DNA of 64,000 bases from Siphonodentalium dalli (GCA_032622095.1 CP136063.1:8535814-8599813), one strand, 5' to 3'. Positions 34,401 to 45,597 are shown, numbered from the stretch's first letter. Made by a program: numbers and translations. Notes: generated by a model from the sequence alone, not told the origin.

Positions 34401-36540
34401 ACAGGAGATCCGGTTTATATATTCACTCAGGTTTTGTGTTGTATTAATATGTTGGAATATGCTAAATAGTAATTGCTGGAAAGAATTCACATTATTATGA
34501 TTTATTTACTATGTTTTGGTGGTGTGTCCCAAAATGTTAGACTGGAACATATTAATTTGAACAGCGGGTGGGGGTTGGTGGTCAGTTAGCGGACAGTATT
34601 TGTTCAACCATGTGTTCAATACCCCCACTGTGACCAGAACTAAATTAATGATAATATTGTACATTATAAACTCCAATTGGAATCAACTATATTTCATGGA
34701 TCTATGTTTGTCCACAGTAAGACCTCTATTTAACAGGCACCATTTTAAAATAACCATTCCACGTTATTTTTCACATTGGTGACAATATACATGTAGTTGA
34801 CTCTCCGATCCTATTGCTGCTATTTGCGCTTGACATTTGCGGATGACAAGGGGGACGTAACCCCGGTATGTAGCTAAAGGTAATGGGTGTTCATGATATT
34901 TAGTCCACAGTATCGAACACATGTACGCATAAATGTAGATACTGTAGTCCCTCACATATACATTGCATGCCGGGGAACAGGTCGCACAGCCCAATGGGAT
35001 ATACACCTGACAGTATGTGATAATACCCATACCTCGTTTGCCGGGGAACTGGTACCCCTGATATGTTGACCTGTCATCACGGTAAACAAATATAATCTAG
35101 GATATTTCCTGTCCCGGATTAAAGACCGCCATTGGTCGAGCTCTCTCGCAGACTTTAATTGTTGGAGTTTTTTCACAGAATCCGATTGGTCGAGCTTTCT
35201 ATCATCATCCGATTTGCGAAACTCGCTCACAGCTTGGGACGCCATTGGTTTCTTATGACTTGGTTCCATCGTCTACTGTAAACTCGCCTTTAGATCCTAT
35301 AAACAGACAGACAAATGTCATAAGTTGAATAAAACAAACGATGTCATAAGTCAAATACGGTACCATGATGAGGTCAATGATACTGTAATGACCTTCGGGT
35401 CCATAATTCTTAACTATTTGCTCGTTCAAATGTGCGTAGTAATGTTATATCACGAAGTTAGGAAACAGTAAACATTCAGTCACCCGTAGCTTCATTTAAA
35501 CTCCATCAACTGTCATACTTTCATTTATTGCATATTCCGTAACCTTCAATTCATACGTCTGTAAAATCTCACCTCGCCACATACAGTCATTCTTCTCAAA
35601 TATCATAAAATGCATTTACGCACTTTTCACAATTCGATTTCACCGGAAATCGAGCTCGCGGCTCGCTCGTTACACATTCAATTTCATCATTTTTCATTCC
35701 CATATTGCATAAATAATACGAAAGTTCATATGCTCACACTTACCATTTTTATGCCTCATATCACGCTTCAACTAAACAGTAAAGTCTCATCTCATGACAA
35801 CATCACATTTTCACGCATCTTGTCAACATTTATTTTGTCAATTCTATTCACACAAATCTTAAAGCAAGGTCACGTAATCACTATTTTGCAGCGGCGTACT
35901 AACTTGCTTGGTAAAATAGCAGGCGGCTAACAAATATCAATAAACTTTGTTCATTCATCATGTTAATGAGTTCATGAGACTGTGTTTATCATTATTGATA
36001 ATTGTGCATTTGCATTCGTATGTGATTTGTATTTTTAATCATAATTGTTGTTAGGGAACTATTTCGTCGCACGTGCGTAGGGTATTTGTTTACTGCGTAA
36101 TGCGCCGTAAATTACAAATTATCTCAGTTGTGCGTTTCAAATACCTCGGGAGCGATTTTTGGTTACTTAAGTTTCTGCTGACCTTTTAACATCTAGCAAT
36201 AAAATAGAAATTGTTCTAAAGAACGCTCTCGTTGGATTTTCACCGCACAACACTCATTTTGCACATTTCAGGTGCAAACTAAATATTTGCAAATATTCAA
36301 CTCACTTTTTCTTATGCAAATTCCTGCTAATCTCCGATAGACTAAAGGAGCAATTTTTCATGCGAGGATCAATTTCGTCTTCATACATATCATTTTAAAG
36401 CTTATATCCTCCCATCGAAAACGCTCCCTTTAGTTAATCTGAGCTTAGCTTAATATTAAAGTTATCCTATATTTTCTAAAACTTTCAAATCCTCTTAAAG
36501 TTTTACTTTTCTCTAAACTTGGGGACTTGTCATTTTCTGG
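34401..36540. other. Unassigned region with clustered CCAAT boxes
   Basis: 35,125-35,255 holds three inverted CCAAT motifs in related contexts (CGCCATTGGTCGAGC, CCGATTGGTCGAGC, CGCCATTGGTTTC), suggesting either a promoter facing left or a small decayed repeat. A minus-strand open frame across it (34952-35269) reads the same repeats and is not convincing as protein. Nothing else recognised. Confidence 0.3.
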
Positions 36541-36544
36541 CCTT

Positions 36545-36700
36545 TTCATTGGTCAATTAGCGTCAAGTCCGGCCCGCGCCTCTTATATAAAAGGGATGCT
36601 GTCGCCAGTGTCTCGGTTGGTCATTAGCATTACAATCATTATTGTCGATAACGTTCTGAGTTTCTTAAATCCGATTAACTTTACCTTCACTATGGTGAGT
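36545..36700 (+). promoter_or_regulatory. Candidate pol II promoter with short first exon
   Basis: An inverted CCAAT box (CATTGGTC, ~36,548), a GC-rich stretch (GGCCCGCGCC), a good TATA box (TATATAAA at 36584-36591) and, ~100 bp on, ATG at 36692-36694 immediately followed by a consensus 5' splice site GTGAGT. An ATG at the very end of a short first exon is seen in some housekeeping genes. No downstream exon could be tied to it. Confidence 0.35.
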
Positions 36701-37136
36701 GCAGGGAGCATATATATAGATTGAACAGGGCTTAGGCTGCAAGTTAGTTGGGGCTCATGAGATAGGCCTAATTCAAGTACTTGTGTTATTTAATATTATT
36801 ATGAATCATTGGATTATTGAGTATAGGAGAACTGGCATAATTCATTGTGTAGGCTATACCATAGATAATTATGCTGATTAAAGGATCTGGATTCTGGTCC
36901 TAAACCTTAACGAGAATTTCAGCGTTAGCCTACATATGCCCAACCACGAGGTCGATTCCTGTTACAATACTGTCGCTCAACTTGAAGAGGGAATCATTTA
37001 GAATATTATGCAATGTAGATAATGGCTACCTTTATGTGATGCAACCATGCCATCCTTGATAATCCCAACCTTCAGAGACATGTTTGTATAATGCCATGTA
37101 CACCCTGTGGTCACTAACCGGAGGGATCAACACAAT

Positions 37137-37260
37137 CTACTGGGCGAACCATGGGTCTGTCCAATATAAGAACGTCTGAGATCTCAATTGAAAATTGCAA
37201 TAAATCCTAACACATGGTAGTCTAGTTCCACATAAATTCACACGGCCACGGGGAAAGACG
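37137..37260 (-). repeat. Solo fragment of the hAT internal repeat
   Basis: The reverse complement (CCGTGGCCGTGTGAATTTAT, GTTAGGATTTATTGCAAT, CCCATGGTTCG) matches copy B at ~41,105-41,220 and copy A near 26,010-26,120. No element ends are visible. Confidence 0.5.
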
Positions 37261-38235
37261 ATCAAGATACACCGGATCGGCTGGGTGTGATAACGTAACT
37301 TTATTTCAAAGCGTTGGAAATGGCCAACCTGATGACTACTGTTGATAAATTGCGAGAAGTTGGCAGTTTTTGACAGACAACGGGAGAGGAACTTGGACAA
37401 AAGCTTGTCAAGTGTTGGAACATTTTCAACTTGACATCATCATAAGGTCGTAAACGGGTGATTCTCCCTTAAATGAACAAATTCGTCCATAAAATTCTGA
37501 AAAAATTAAATATGTCACATGCCGATGAATTTTATGTGAGTATGTAGCACAGATATTGGTGACCACAAAAATGACAGTTGGCAAAATTATAGGGCAAGAT
37601 CAAGGTCAATCAAGGACGTTCATTACGGCATGTGCCAATGACGTTTTTGGGTTGAATCAGGGCGACGTCATTGTCAAATTCGCTCTTTCTCCAAAACTTG
37701 TGTTTAATTTGAATATCATGATTAATGGAAACCAAACAAAATTGAGCCACTTTGTTGACATGGGCCCTTTAATAGTTGAATTATCGTTATGAGTATATAT
37801 TCAACTTGTACATCATGGAGTAGTCGATGATGTATCCGTCCAAACGACGTATCGCGCAGCTCCGCACGTTGAGTCGTCTATGATATACAGCCATTTGAAT
37901 ATACGTGGTGGAAATTGATGTGCTTTGTGGGCGTTACTTAGAGTTCAAACTCTCTAAAGAGGTCAACGAATACACCGTCCAGATCTGATAATTGGAAACA
38001 GATTTTGATCACATAAAGGGCTATTCCTATCAAGTCGGGCATGCCCTGATCCATCGTACACTTGGTTTGACGCCAAACGACCGAGGAACTCTGATGTAGA
38101 CAACGTGAACATACGTCAATCAAACTCTGTTCCTCAAAGGGTTCGCCAAATTGCAAAGAGAATTTACAATAGAAAACAATGTCGATGGATTTCTCTTACA
38201 TGTTTCAAGATATCGAACTGAAATTTTGTATTTAG
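37261..38235. other. Unassigned region
   Basis: A 78-codon frame at 37556-37792 (+) and a 72-codon frame at 37938-38156 (-) have no recognised domain. GACGTCATTG and AAGGTCAATC motifs in the first are common non-coding words in such genomes. Confidence 0.3.
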
Positions 38236-38388
38236 GGGTTTTTCGATGAGCTCAGTAGGATAGAATTGTCAGTGAGATATTACGATGGCCCAAAATGTGT
38301 CATTGACGCCTTTGCTATACCACACGAGCCGGAAATCGTCCCACGGGCAGTACGATTGTTGAAAAGTACAGAAACAATTGATTTTTAA
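38236..38388 (+). CDS. Candidate terminal exon of an unknown protein
   Basis: A TTTGTATTTAG acceptor-like site is followed by 50 open codons beginning GFFDELSRIELSVRYYDG and ending in TAA at 38386-38388. The composition (VRYYDGPKCVIDAFAIPHEP) looks protein-like. I do not recognise the family. It could be the last exon of a gene starting at the 36.6-kb promoter, or chance. Confidence 0.25.
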   Translation, partial: GFFDELSRIELSVRYYDGPKCVIDAFAIPHEPEIVPRAVRLLKSTETIDF

Positions 38389-38558
38389 ATTGTCATCTGC
38401 TTCTCTCTGAGCACACCCCCCACCAACTCACTCACAACCCCCCCGGATACAATAACAACTATATGTGTATGTACATCGTGTTGACCCATTTTACAACATA
38501 ACCACCCAAATATTCTAAGCGTGAAATGTGTCTGTGGATTGCTGTAACGTTATTGTGC

Positions 38559-38937
38559 GTCGCGGTGTGGACATGTCGCGGTGTGGACAATTTTGATATT
38601 TTCTTCATTTTTTTTCATTTTCTGTTTATGTCAGGCGTCCGTTCGTTTTTATTCACGATTCTTCACCCCATGTGTACTATTTGAGCAATTTTGGTAGTCT
38701 CCCGACATGTTTTCTAGTTCCTTTGATAGCGTCGCGGTGTGGACATTAATTAAGGTTCGCTGGAGGGTACACCTATTTTCGTCTCATTTTTCGTTTGTTT
38801 CGATTCTTTATATTGTCCAAAATCTTCAAAACAAATTGTCAAAAGGCAAAACTTTCTTATCCGTATGGTAGGTTGTTGCCCTTAGTTAAAATGGAACCGG
38901 GATGGCCTATATTGTAAATAATGTCGCGGTGTGGACA
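38559..38937 (+). repeat. Four exact copies of a 15-mer
   Basis: GTCGCGGTGTGGACA occurs at 38559-38573, 38575-38589, 38731-38745 and 38923-38937, always on the plus strand and mostly followed by T-rich sequence. The spacing is irregular and the intervening DNA is not repeated. Confidence 0.7.
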
Positions 38938-39367
38938 TTTCTCGAGACAGGCGATTTTCGATGTTTCAGAGTCAATATTTACATCAAACCACGAAAAACG
39001 TGCATCATAAATTATATTAATAGATAAAGAGTACAAGAAATAACATAACAGTGCACGTTGTTTGTCAATTAGAGGTAAGATAACTTAATAGGAATAAAAT
39101 GAAATTTCGCAGTTAGGCGATGAGACAGTGCGATTTTCGTGTTTTCTCGCTGTGTTGATCATGTAACTAAAGGCATGTGTTGATATATTACAATACTGTT
39201 ATATCATAACGGTGTGCCACATGCTCATCAGTGAAACGGAATGCCACAATAGGTCTTGTTTGTGGCACAATCATATTTTTATGGAACAATTGTACACGAG
39301 ACATCAATTTGCTCGTTTAAGGGAGAACCACCCTAACAGTCAAAATTATGGCCTCCTCAGTCTACTG

Positions 39368-39720
39368 TGGAGCTCCGTGGTTCAGTGGTTAGCATGTCTG
39401 ACTTATATCCGTTGTAAACACAATTGTGTTATTGTGCACAGCAGTGGCTTGGCCGCTTTGGGCGACGTGCAATTGTCTGATTGTGCGCTGTTTCAAATCC
39501 CGCGCCGAGTGGTGATCCTCGAGCAAGGACGGTTGTACTGTTTCGACTTCGCACCACGCATGCGTTCAATGAGTACCAGTGAGTGTGTCATACTGTTGAG
39601 TATCAGATCATGTTCTCATCGAACAAGAGCAGTGCCTGCAATGCTTGAGGGTACCACCCCCCTTTCGGTACGCGGGATTCAGGGTGTTTTGAAGCCGTAC
39701 GCGGGATTCATACCCCCGAA
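39368..39720 (+). mobile_element. Possible tRNA-derived SINE
   Basis: A box-like TGGTTCAGTGGTTAGCATG at ~39,379 and B box-like GTTTCAAATCC at 39490-39500 are both good pol III promoter matches, but they lie ~110 bp apart, farther than in a tRNA. No target duplication was found. The long open frame over it (39212-39724) shows no domain. Confidence 0.4.
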
Positions 39721-40086
39721 TTAACTGGTATTCGGGTTCAAGCAAAACATCTTGGACGCAGGTTTTGATGGCGCAAAGTAATATTTTGTGCTAGTTATCT
39801 GTATGAATGGGTGGGTAGAATAGTTTCATGGGCATATTCGACCACCGTGACCATGCCATCATAAACAGAGACGTGGCGACATGGGGGGGGGGGGGGGGGG
39901 TTCTCACCCTCCAACTTTGGTAAAAATTTTCAACAGTTGGAAATTTCATACCTGCCAAAACATTAGTTGGAAATTTCACACCAACAATAGGTTGAAATGT
40001 TCTTGTAGTTTGATTTTCAAACAATTTATTGGGGGGGGGGGGGGAATTGTTTTTGGACCAATATTTGCATATTTTCCTATTTTTTG

Positions 40087-40505
40087 TAATGATGATAATC
40101 TTTATTTCAGGCACATTTGCCCATATGTATCTATATCTCAAGATATTATCACATTACATATACAAACGTTTTCACAGATTTACAGTTATAAGTAGCTATT
40201 TTTATGTTGGCCATCCTACCATCTGGTGTTTCCAAGATATTCGCTTTCACCGACGTCTCTTCGATTCGGATTGCGCCTTTTCTCGAAGTATGGCCTTACA
40301 GGAGTGTTCCGTGGCCATAAGTTAGCGACAAGTAGTTTATTCGCAGTTTCCCTGTCCATCACTTCAATTTTAAAAGACGAATACGTATCATATTTAGTGT
40401 CCAGTTTTATACACTTCGTTACGCAGGTGTTGAATGTATCATTCACAAATACGGTTACTTCTCGTTCCTGAGTTTCCGGTGCCAATCGCGATATGAAGAC
40501 TAGTC
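40087..40505 (-). mobile_element. Internally deleted LINE inserted in hAT copy B
   Basis: Absent from copy A. On the minus strand it carries the end of ORF1, then the first codons of ORF2, then a 3' tail CTGAAATAAAGATTATCATC. Loss of nearly all of ORF2 while both the ORF1/ORF2 junction and the 3' end survive points to internal deletion rather than simple 5' truncation. Confidence 0.6.
40216..40503 (-). pseudogene. LINE ORF1 C-terminus and ORF2 start
   Basis: The frame reads VFISRLAPETQEREVTVFVN, CIKLDTKYDTYSSFKIEV, NLWPRNTPVRPYFEKRRN and stops at TAG. SxFKI...WP..TxVRxFF is the conserved end of ORF1 proteins in several endonuclease-type LINE clades. Two bases after the stop, an ATG opens MANIKIATYNCKSVK, resembling the start of the ORF2 endonuclease (IATxNCxxVK). 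Confidence 0.6.
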
Positions 40506-41713
40506 CAGGGGGGCTGAAATGGTCGTCAGTTGGAAATTTTCCAACCCCAGGGGGTGACAGGTTGGAAATTTCCAACACTTGGAAATCTTGTGTCCTGGTC
40601 CCTCCCCCGTGGCCAGTCTAAAACTGCTAGTTAATTTAAGAAAACCATATTCTCATACATTTGGTCAACATTGGCATTGGAATTGTCATCAGTTGTAAAT
40701 TTTCCAACTTAAGTGGGGTGTCAGGTTTAAAATTTCCAACTCTAAAAATGCTTGACGCCAGTCTAGATGCTAGGATTTTGCGATGTTATTGTTCAGATTA
40801 CAAAATTTTCGCACACCGGGCCGAACCGTGGTCGGCCCGGTGTGTCTTTGTCTCTCCCCTGTGGCCAATACAAAAATGCTAATAAGTTTAACAATATTTT
40901 ACTACATTTGGTCAAACTTCTGGTCATCAGTTGGAGAATTTTCCAACATGAGGGGGAGTATGGTGTTTGAAATTTCCAACACTTTGAGGAAAGCTTTAGT
41001 TGAGGCCAGTCTGGATGCTAGGATTTGCGATTTTCTTGTTCAAATTTCAAAAGTTTCTCACACCAGCCGAACAACAATGGTCAGCTCGGTGTGTCATGGT
41101 CTCTTGCCCGTATAGCCGTGTGCATTTGTATGGAGTTAGACCACTAGATGTTAGGATTTATGCAATGTTTCAGGTTAAAATATCTGAATGTTCTCATATC
41201 GGGAATACAGAACCATGGTTTATGAAGATATAGGATATTAGACCTAAACACTGAGGTGCAAGCAAGGGGGGGGGGGTAAAAATGGAATTATGCAAAACTT
41301 GTGTTCGGTCTGATTCTGACTCAAGGAGGGGGGTGCAGTTGGAATTCCCAAGGTGGACACCCCCAACGGAAACCCTCTAGCCACGTCCCTGATCAAAAAG
41401 TATCATTAATGGTATCATAACGCGACCGGCATCATAATTTGACTATGTAACTTCTTAACTTGCTTAACATGTATTCAGGATTCACCCCCCAAAATTAACT
41501 CGTATTCAACTAATTGGTTTATCGCTATATACAACTGGCATTATTATTTATTATTAATCGAGTAGACCAACAGTAGGAGAATATATAGGCAAATGTTTGA
41601 CTAAAAACAAAAAATACCCTAATAATTAATTGTTGGAAAAGATTTGACAAAAAACCCCCTGCCACGACGTCTCTGAGAAGAATATGAGGTTTGTTGTACG
41701 TTATATAGTTTTA

Positions 41714-42567
41714 AGAGGCGGCCCATTCGTGAATTTTCAAAAAATCTCAATTTCGAACGATAAATTTGAAGAGAAAAATCTTCCTTTATAACTAAAGTCT
41801 GATATAATATTATAACAACATATGTTTACCCTCACAATATGAGAGATATGTTCGAATTATGAAAACGTGGTTTTCAAAAATAAAAACAAGCATGATTTCA
41901 TGCAGGTTAATAGTTTGATAAGACATATTTCCAAATAGCACACTGCATTATTTAGACTATGGTCGCAACTAGTGTATGTACTTAGTCTACCATCTAAAAT
42001 CAACACTTCTGCGAGACATTTTTTTGCATGTTTAGTTTTTTTGGCAGCCACATTCAGGACAATGTTTTATCGGGTAAAGGACCAAAAAACAATATAAAAC
42101 AACAAACAATATTCAACCACGTTTCTGGTAACCTGGCAGACATAGCTACCCAATACTGATTCATCTGTTGAGACATTATATTGTTTTATGTTGATTTTTT
42201 CAAAACAAAATAATCCTGCAAATGGCGGCCAAAAATCTAAAATATGCAATGAAATGTTTTGTATTTATTTTCTCGCAGACAGTCATGATTTCCGATGGTA
42301 GACCCTAGTTGGTTTCATTTAAAGTCCAGATAACGCAGTGTTTTTATATTTAATGTAAAGCTGTCTTTCGACCAACATGAAAGAATGGTTGTTGTTTTTT
42401 TAGACCACATTTTTTTTCATAATTCGAACATTTTTCTCATATTGTGAGGGCAAATATCTGTTATAATTCTATATCATGCATTGGTTATAAGGGATAATGA
42501 TTTTTTTTCCTTTAAATTGATATTTTAAAATTGCGTTTTTTTAAAATCAACGAATAAAGCGCCTTCT
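41714..42567. mobile_element. Long-TIR MITE, TA-flanked (854 bp)
   Basis: Inverted arms of ~150 bp (CCCTCACAATATGAGA; GTTCGAATTATGAAAA; AATATTATAACA types), outer ends AGAGGCGGCCCATTCGT and the complement of GCGCCTTCT. TA lies at 41712-41713 and 42568-42569. No coding frame. Confidence 0.6.
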
Positions 42568-42569
42568 TA

Positions 42570-43550
42570 GGTACAATCCAGACACGGTATAACCGGAAAT
42601 TTCCGTAACCATTTCCGAAGAAATTGCACTCCGGCACTGATGGATAGATCCGGTCTCTATATTTTCAAAGATTTGGATGTTTGAATGCACTATATGCTCA
42701 ACCAATCTTGGGTAGTCAGTTGAGAACATCGCACCCCTTCCTTTTCACGGTTATTCGTGGTTGATATGAACCAAACGCATATTATTATTCTGCTATGTGC
42801 AGCATGTTTTATGTAACCGGTGATCAATCTATTGCCGCCAATCACCTTGATTGAGTAATCCCTATTCGGCGCGGCGATCTCTTCCCATCGACTTCCACCG
42901 AGAGCTTCACGTTGACCGTCGCCTTGTATAAACTACACTAACCGCGAGCAACCATATGAGCACCCTCCCCTTTGAGGATCTTTGCCGACTATGTTTTTTT
43001 CCGATAGAGAGATGCATTTCATACATGTTTCTGGTTGTTTGCCACTCAGACGTGGGGCCTTTTTTATCACCCCCGAGTACGTGGTACGGCCAAAGCCGAG
43101 GATACGGCCAAAGTCGAGGAAATGGGAAAGTCATTTCCACGTATATGATATGGGGATATGTTTGTTTCTCATCGTAAAACAGGCATCGAACATCGTATGT
43201 GTATGACCACACGAAGCAGGAGTATTTATCCACCAGTTGTCAATCAGTTTTCCCAGATCAGATAATTAAATAAGTAGTTATATAGATACGTAGATATATA
43301 GATACGTAGATACTTAGATATATAGTTACGTAGATACGTAGATATAGGGTATAGTTTAAGCAATTAGCTATAATACGGTTAGTTTACCTTCGACTAGTCC
43401 ACTAATGTTATCGACCCCCTACTTTTTAAATGAAACGATCTAAACTCTGATTATTGATGTCTCGGCTGTGTGTTTTAGAATTAAGTGACGAATTGATGTA
43501 AAATTATTGATATAAGGTGGTGCTTTAATCTAACTATTTCACTCGCAATA
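42570..43550. other. Spacer with an ATACGTAGAT microsatellite
   Basis: Open frames at 42907-43233 (-) and 42956-43206 (+) lack domains. 43273-43350 is an irregular (GATA/TACG) microsatellite, ATACGTAGATATATAG type. No named feature otherwise; the 3' part may be upstream DNA of the virus-like remnant. Confidence 0.4.
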
Positions 43551-44187
43551 ATGGATCATGGGATTTCGGTTAATGAGCCGAGGTTTAAACACCCATTCAC
43601 TGCTATAGCCGCAGGGTCTAGTGCTTGCGGAAAGAGGCACTTCGTTTCTAGATTAATTCACAATGCGACTGTTATGATTAACCCACCGCCGTCTGTTATA
43701 TATTGGTGTTTTAGTGAATGGCAACCCGGGTGTGAAGCGTTGAAGAAACTAGTTCGATTCCACGAAGGAATACCTGACATAAGTGCTTTGATGTTAACAT
43801 CCCCTGATTATACTCGATGATTTGATGTTAGAATGCGATAAGAATAGTGTGACCAATCTTTTCACAAAATACAGTCATCACAGAAATATGAGTGTTATAC
43901 TTATTCTTCAGAATATCTTCGCATGTAATATAAATCAGAGAACTATAAGTTTGAATTCTCATTATCTTATCCTTTTTAAGAATCCGAGAGATCAAACTTC
44001 AATTTCGGTTCTCGCTAGACAAATGTTCAACACAAAAGCTAAACACCTCGTTGAAGCGTATCGAGACGCTGTAACGCAACCGTTCGGATACTTACTCATT
44101 GACTTGAAACAGGAAACAATGGAAAATATGCACCTGCTAACAAATATTTTCCCCGGGGAAAACAAGGCTGTGTATGTGCTTAAATAA
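43551..44187 (+). pseudogene. Polinton/adintovirus-like DNA-packaging ATPase (frameshifted)
   Basis: HerA/FtsK-type (A32-like) genome-packaging ATPase of a virus-like element. Fragment 1 (43551-43820) has FKHPFTAIAAGSSACGKRHF, the Walker A region, then INPPPSVIYWCFSEWQPG. Fragment 2 (43822-44187) has the Walker B region with adjacent acidic residues, SHHRNMSVILILQN, RTISLNSHYLILFKNPRDQ and QPFGYLLIDL. One frameshift near 43,795 separates them. In Walker A the Ser/Thr after GK is Arg, which would abolish nucleotide binding. Family assignment is from motif memory; the order ATPase, core, third protein, integrase supports it. Confidence 0.65.
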
Positions 44188-44214
44188 ACATTTGTGAGCG
44201 ATGAAATTTCAATT

Positions 44215-44544
44215 ATGTCAAAACGACTGAAGAGGAACGTGGGAAATATAACTTGGTTAGGACGTCTCCCACCACACAAGGCTAACCTCGCTGTGCACGC
44301 CGATAATGATTTAATAGATTGTTTATCTGACTGCTGTTTGAATATATTGAGAGGGAACGTGCCGATCTCGACCAGACAAAAGAATAAACTCGTTGAATAC
44401 AAGAAGCAAATCAGAAATGTAGCCAAACCGAGGTCTTGTAGTCAAAAGAAGAGAAAATGACTTTTACAAACAGGGGGATTTCTAGGGACTTTATTGAAAC
44501 CTATAGTCCCGTTTTTGAGTAGTCTTCTAGATTTTATTCAATAA
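44215..44544 (+). pseudogene. GGFLG-type virion core protein with premature stop
   Basis: Starts MSKRLKRNVGNITWLGRLPP. A middle block, DCLSDCCLNILRGNVPIS, is typical of small basic proteins next to the packaging ATPase in Polinton/adintovirus-like elements. After the Lys/Arg stretch a TGA (44458-44460) interrupts the frame. The same frame continues to TAA at 44542-44544 with GGFLG and a hydrophobic tail, the part that in relatives follows without a stop. Role (DNA-condensing or membrane-active core peptide) is inferred. Confidence 0.55.
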
Positions 44545-44547
44545 AAA

Positions 44548-45185
44548 ATGGAATACACGAAGAAAATGGTTTTAATTGATCCTAAGTTCTTGAAGAGCGG
44601 ATCCGATAATGGAAGTGGTAATGAACCTAAGAAACTAGATTTAACAGAAGCTCAAGCAGTTCGAACTACCCTAACCGATATAGATAAGAAAATGGGGTCA
44701 GTAGCTAGTAGCGCGGTGCTTCACAAGAAGATAAAATTTTACATTATAACCAACTACTGGAGAGATTTCTAAGATACAAAGCGAAATACATTCGAGATAA
44801 AGCCTCAAAACCTTCGAAACCACCGCCACCAGCACTGCCACCACCGGACACCCTGATAATGATGAGCAAAGAAGAAGAGGAAGAAGAAGGGGTCGACGAC
44901 GATAAGTCGTTGTATGAGCGAAAGGAGTATTTCGATACTATTCCGAAGAAGTTGAGAGGTAAGGCGAAGCTTCTGCTTAATGAGATGAGAAAACACCCGA
45001 AATTACAGTTCGGTGATGACGGTTTTGTTTCGTATAAAGAGCGGAAGATGGAGTCGCTCGATTTATTAGCTGATGTTATAAGGGAAAGGAAAACGTTCAG
45101 ACCCGCGGGGCATCATGTTTTCTCAGAAGCGATTCGTAACTCCAACATTCCTTCGGCTTTGATCGGTAATAAATTTTACAAATGA
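44548..45185 (+). pseudogene. Conserved protein of Polinton-like remnant, frameshifted
   Basis: Begins MEYTKKMVLIDPKFL three bases after the previous stop. The frame fails near 44,738 and resumes in the 44,859 frame with KPSKPPPPALPPPD, an acidic run (KEEEEEEGVDDD), TIPKKLRGKAKLLLNEM and FRPAGHHVFSEAIRNSNIPS. Homologous blocks occur between core protein and integrase in related elements; the function is unknown to me (possible minor virion protein). The end overlaps the next start codon by ATGA. Confidence 0.5.
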
Positions 45186-45559
45186 TCTCGCACGAGGTCA
45201 AATGCAACCTCATAAACCACACCGCTAGGACGTATGCTATTAAGCACTCCGAAAACTCCCACGAACCTACAGTGGGATCAGGCGTAATGATGGGAGTTTA
45301 TTTCGATCCAGCGAAGTTCGGTAGTTTCGGTGGTATTTCTAGACTGAAAAGAGTTACTAAAAAGAGAGATAAAGAGGTTAGAACCTTTTTAAGCACGCAA
45401 GCAGCGTACACTCTACACAGACCAGCGAGGAAGAAGTTCTTGAGGAGACAAACTACCGTTAGCGGACCGCTGCAGCAGTTTCAGATCGATTTGGTTCATG
45501 TTAAGTCGCTGAAAGAGGAGAACGAAGAGTTGGATACTCAAAACTGCGATGCCACATGA
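45182..45559 (+). pseudogene. Retroviral-type integrase, N-terminal fragment
   Basis: The frame shows FDPAKFGSFGGISRLKR, QAAYTLHRPARKKFLRR and QQFQIDLVHVKSL. The last block carries the first catalytic Asp of the DDE core (usually QADLVDM). Such integrases belong to Polinton/Maverick-type elements (annotated in nematodes as transposon-derived protein F54H12.3). The sequence leaves the family after ~115 residues and ends at a stop, so the rest of the core and the element's 3' part are missing. Confidence 0.6.
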
Positions 45560-45597
45560 CCCTTTTTATACGTCATATGGCATAGAAACGGCAACTC

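Larger units (their letters stand above)
39866..41391. mobile_element. hAT-like element copy B (1,526 bp)
   Basis: Termini CAGAGACGTGGCGACA (left) and GCCACGTCCCTG (right, complement CAGGGACGTGGC) with a near-perfect 8-bp duplication, ATCATAAA at 39858-39865 and ATCAAAAA at 41392-41399. The interior holds G tracts and two to three ~300-bp repeats marked by TCTAGATGCTAGGATTTTGC and GGTCGGCCCGGTGTGTC. No transposase. It contains a LINE insert at 40087-40505. Confidence 0.75.

Noticed and set aside
34952-35269. 105-codon minus frame with repeated ELDQ/KLDQ words
   Set aside because: The repeats are translations of repeated CCAAT-containing DNA; no family recognised.
37556-37792. 78-codon frame with VGKIIGQDQGQSRTFITA
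   Set aside because: No domain recognised; the DNA contains AAGGTCAATC/GACGTCATT-like words common in non-coding molluscan DNA.
39212-39724. 170-codon open frame
   Set aside because: It spans the tRNA-like A and B boxes and has no domain; more likely chance within a SINE-like sequence.
42907-43233. 108-codon minus frame upstream of the virus-like remnant
   Set aside because: Repeats such as RLWPY come from a short DNA duplication near 43,085-43,125; no similarity to Polinton genes seen.
43992-44426. 144-codon minus frame
   Set aside because: Antisense shadow of the packaging ATPase and core protein frames, which have recognisable motifs on the plus strand.
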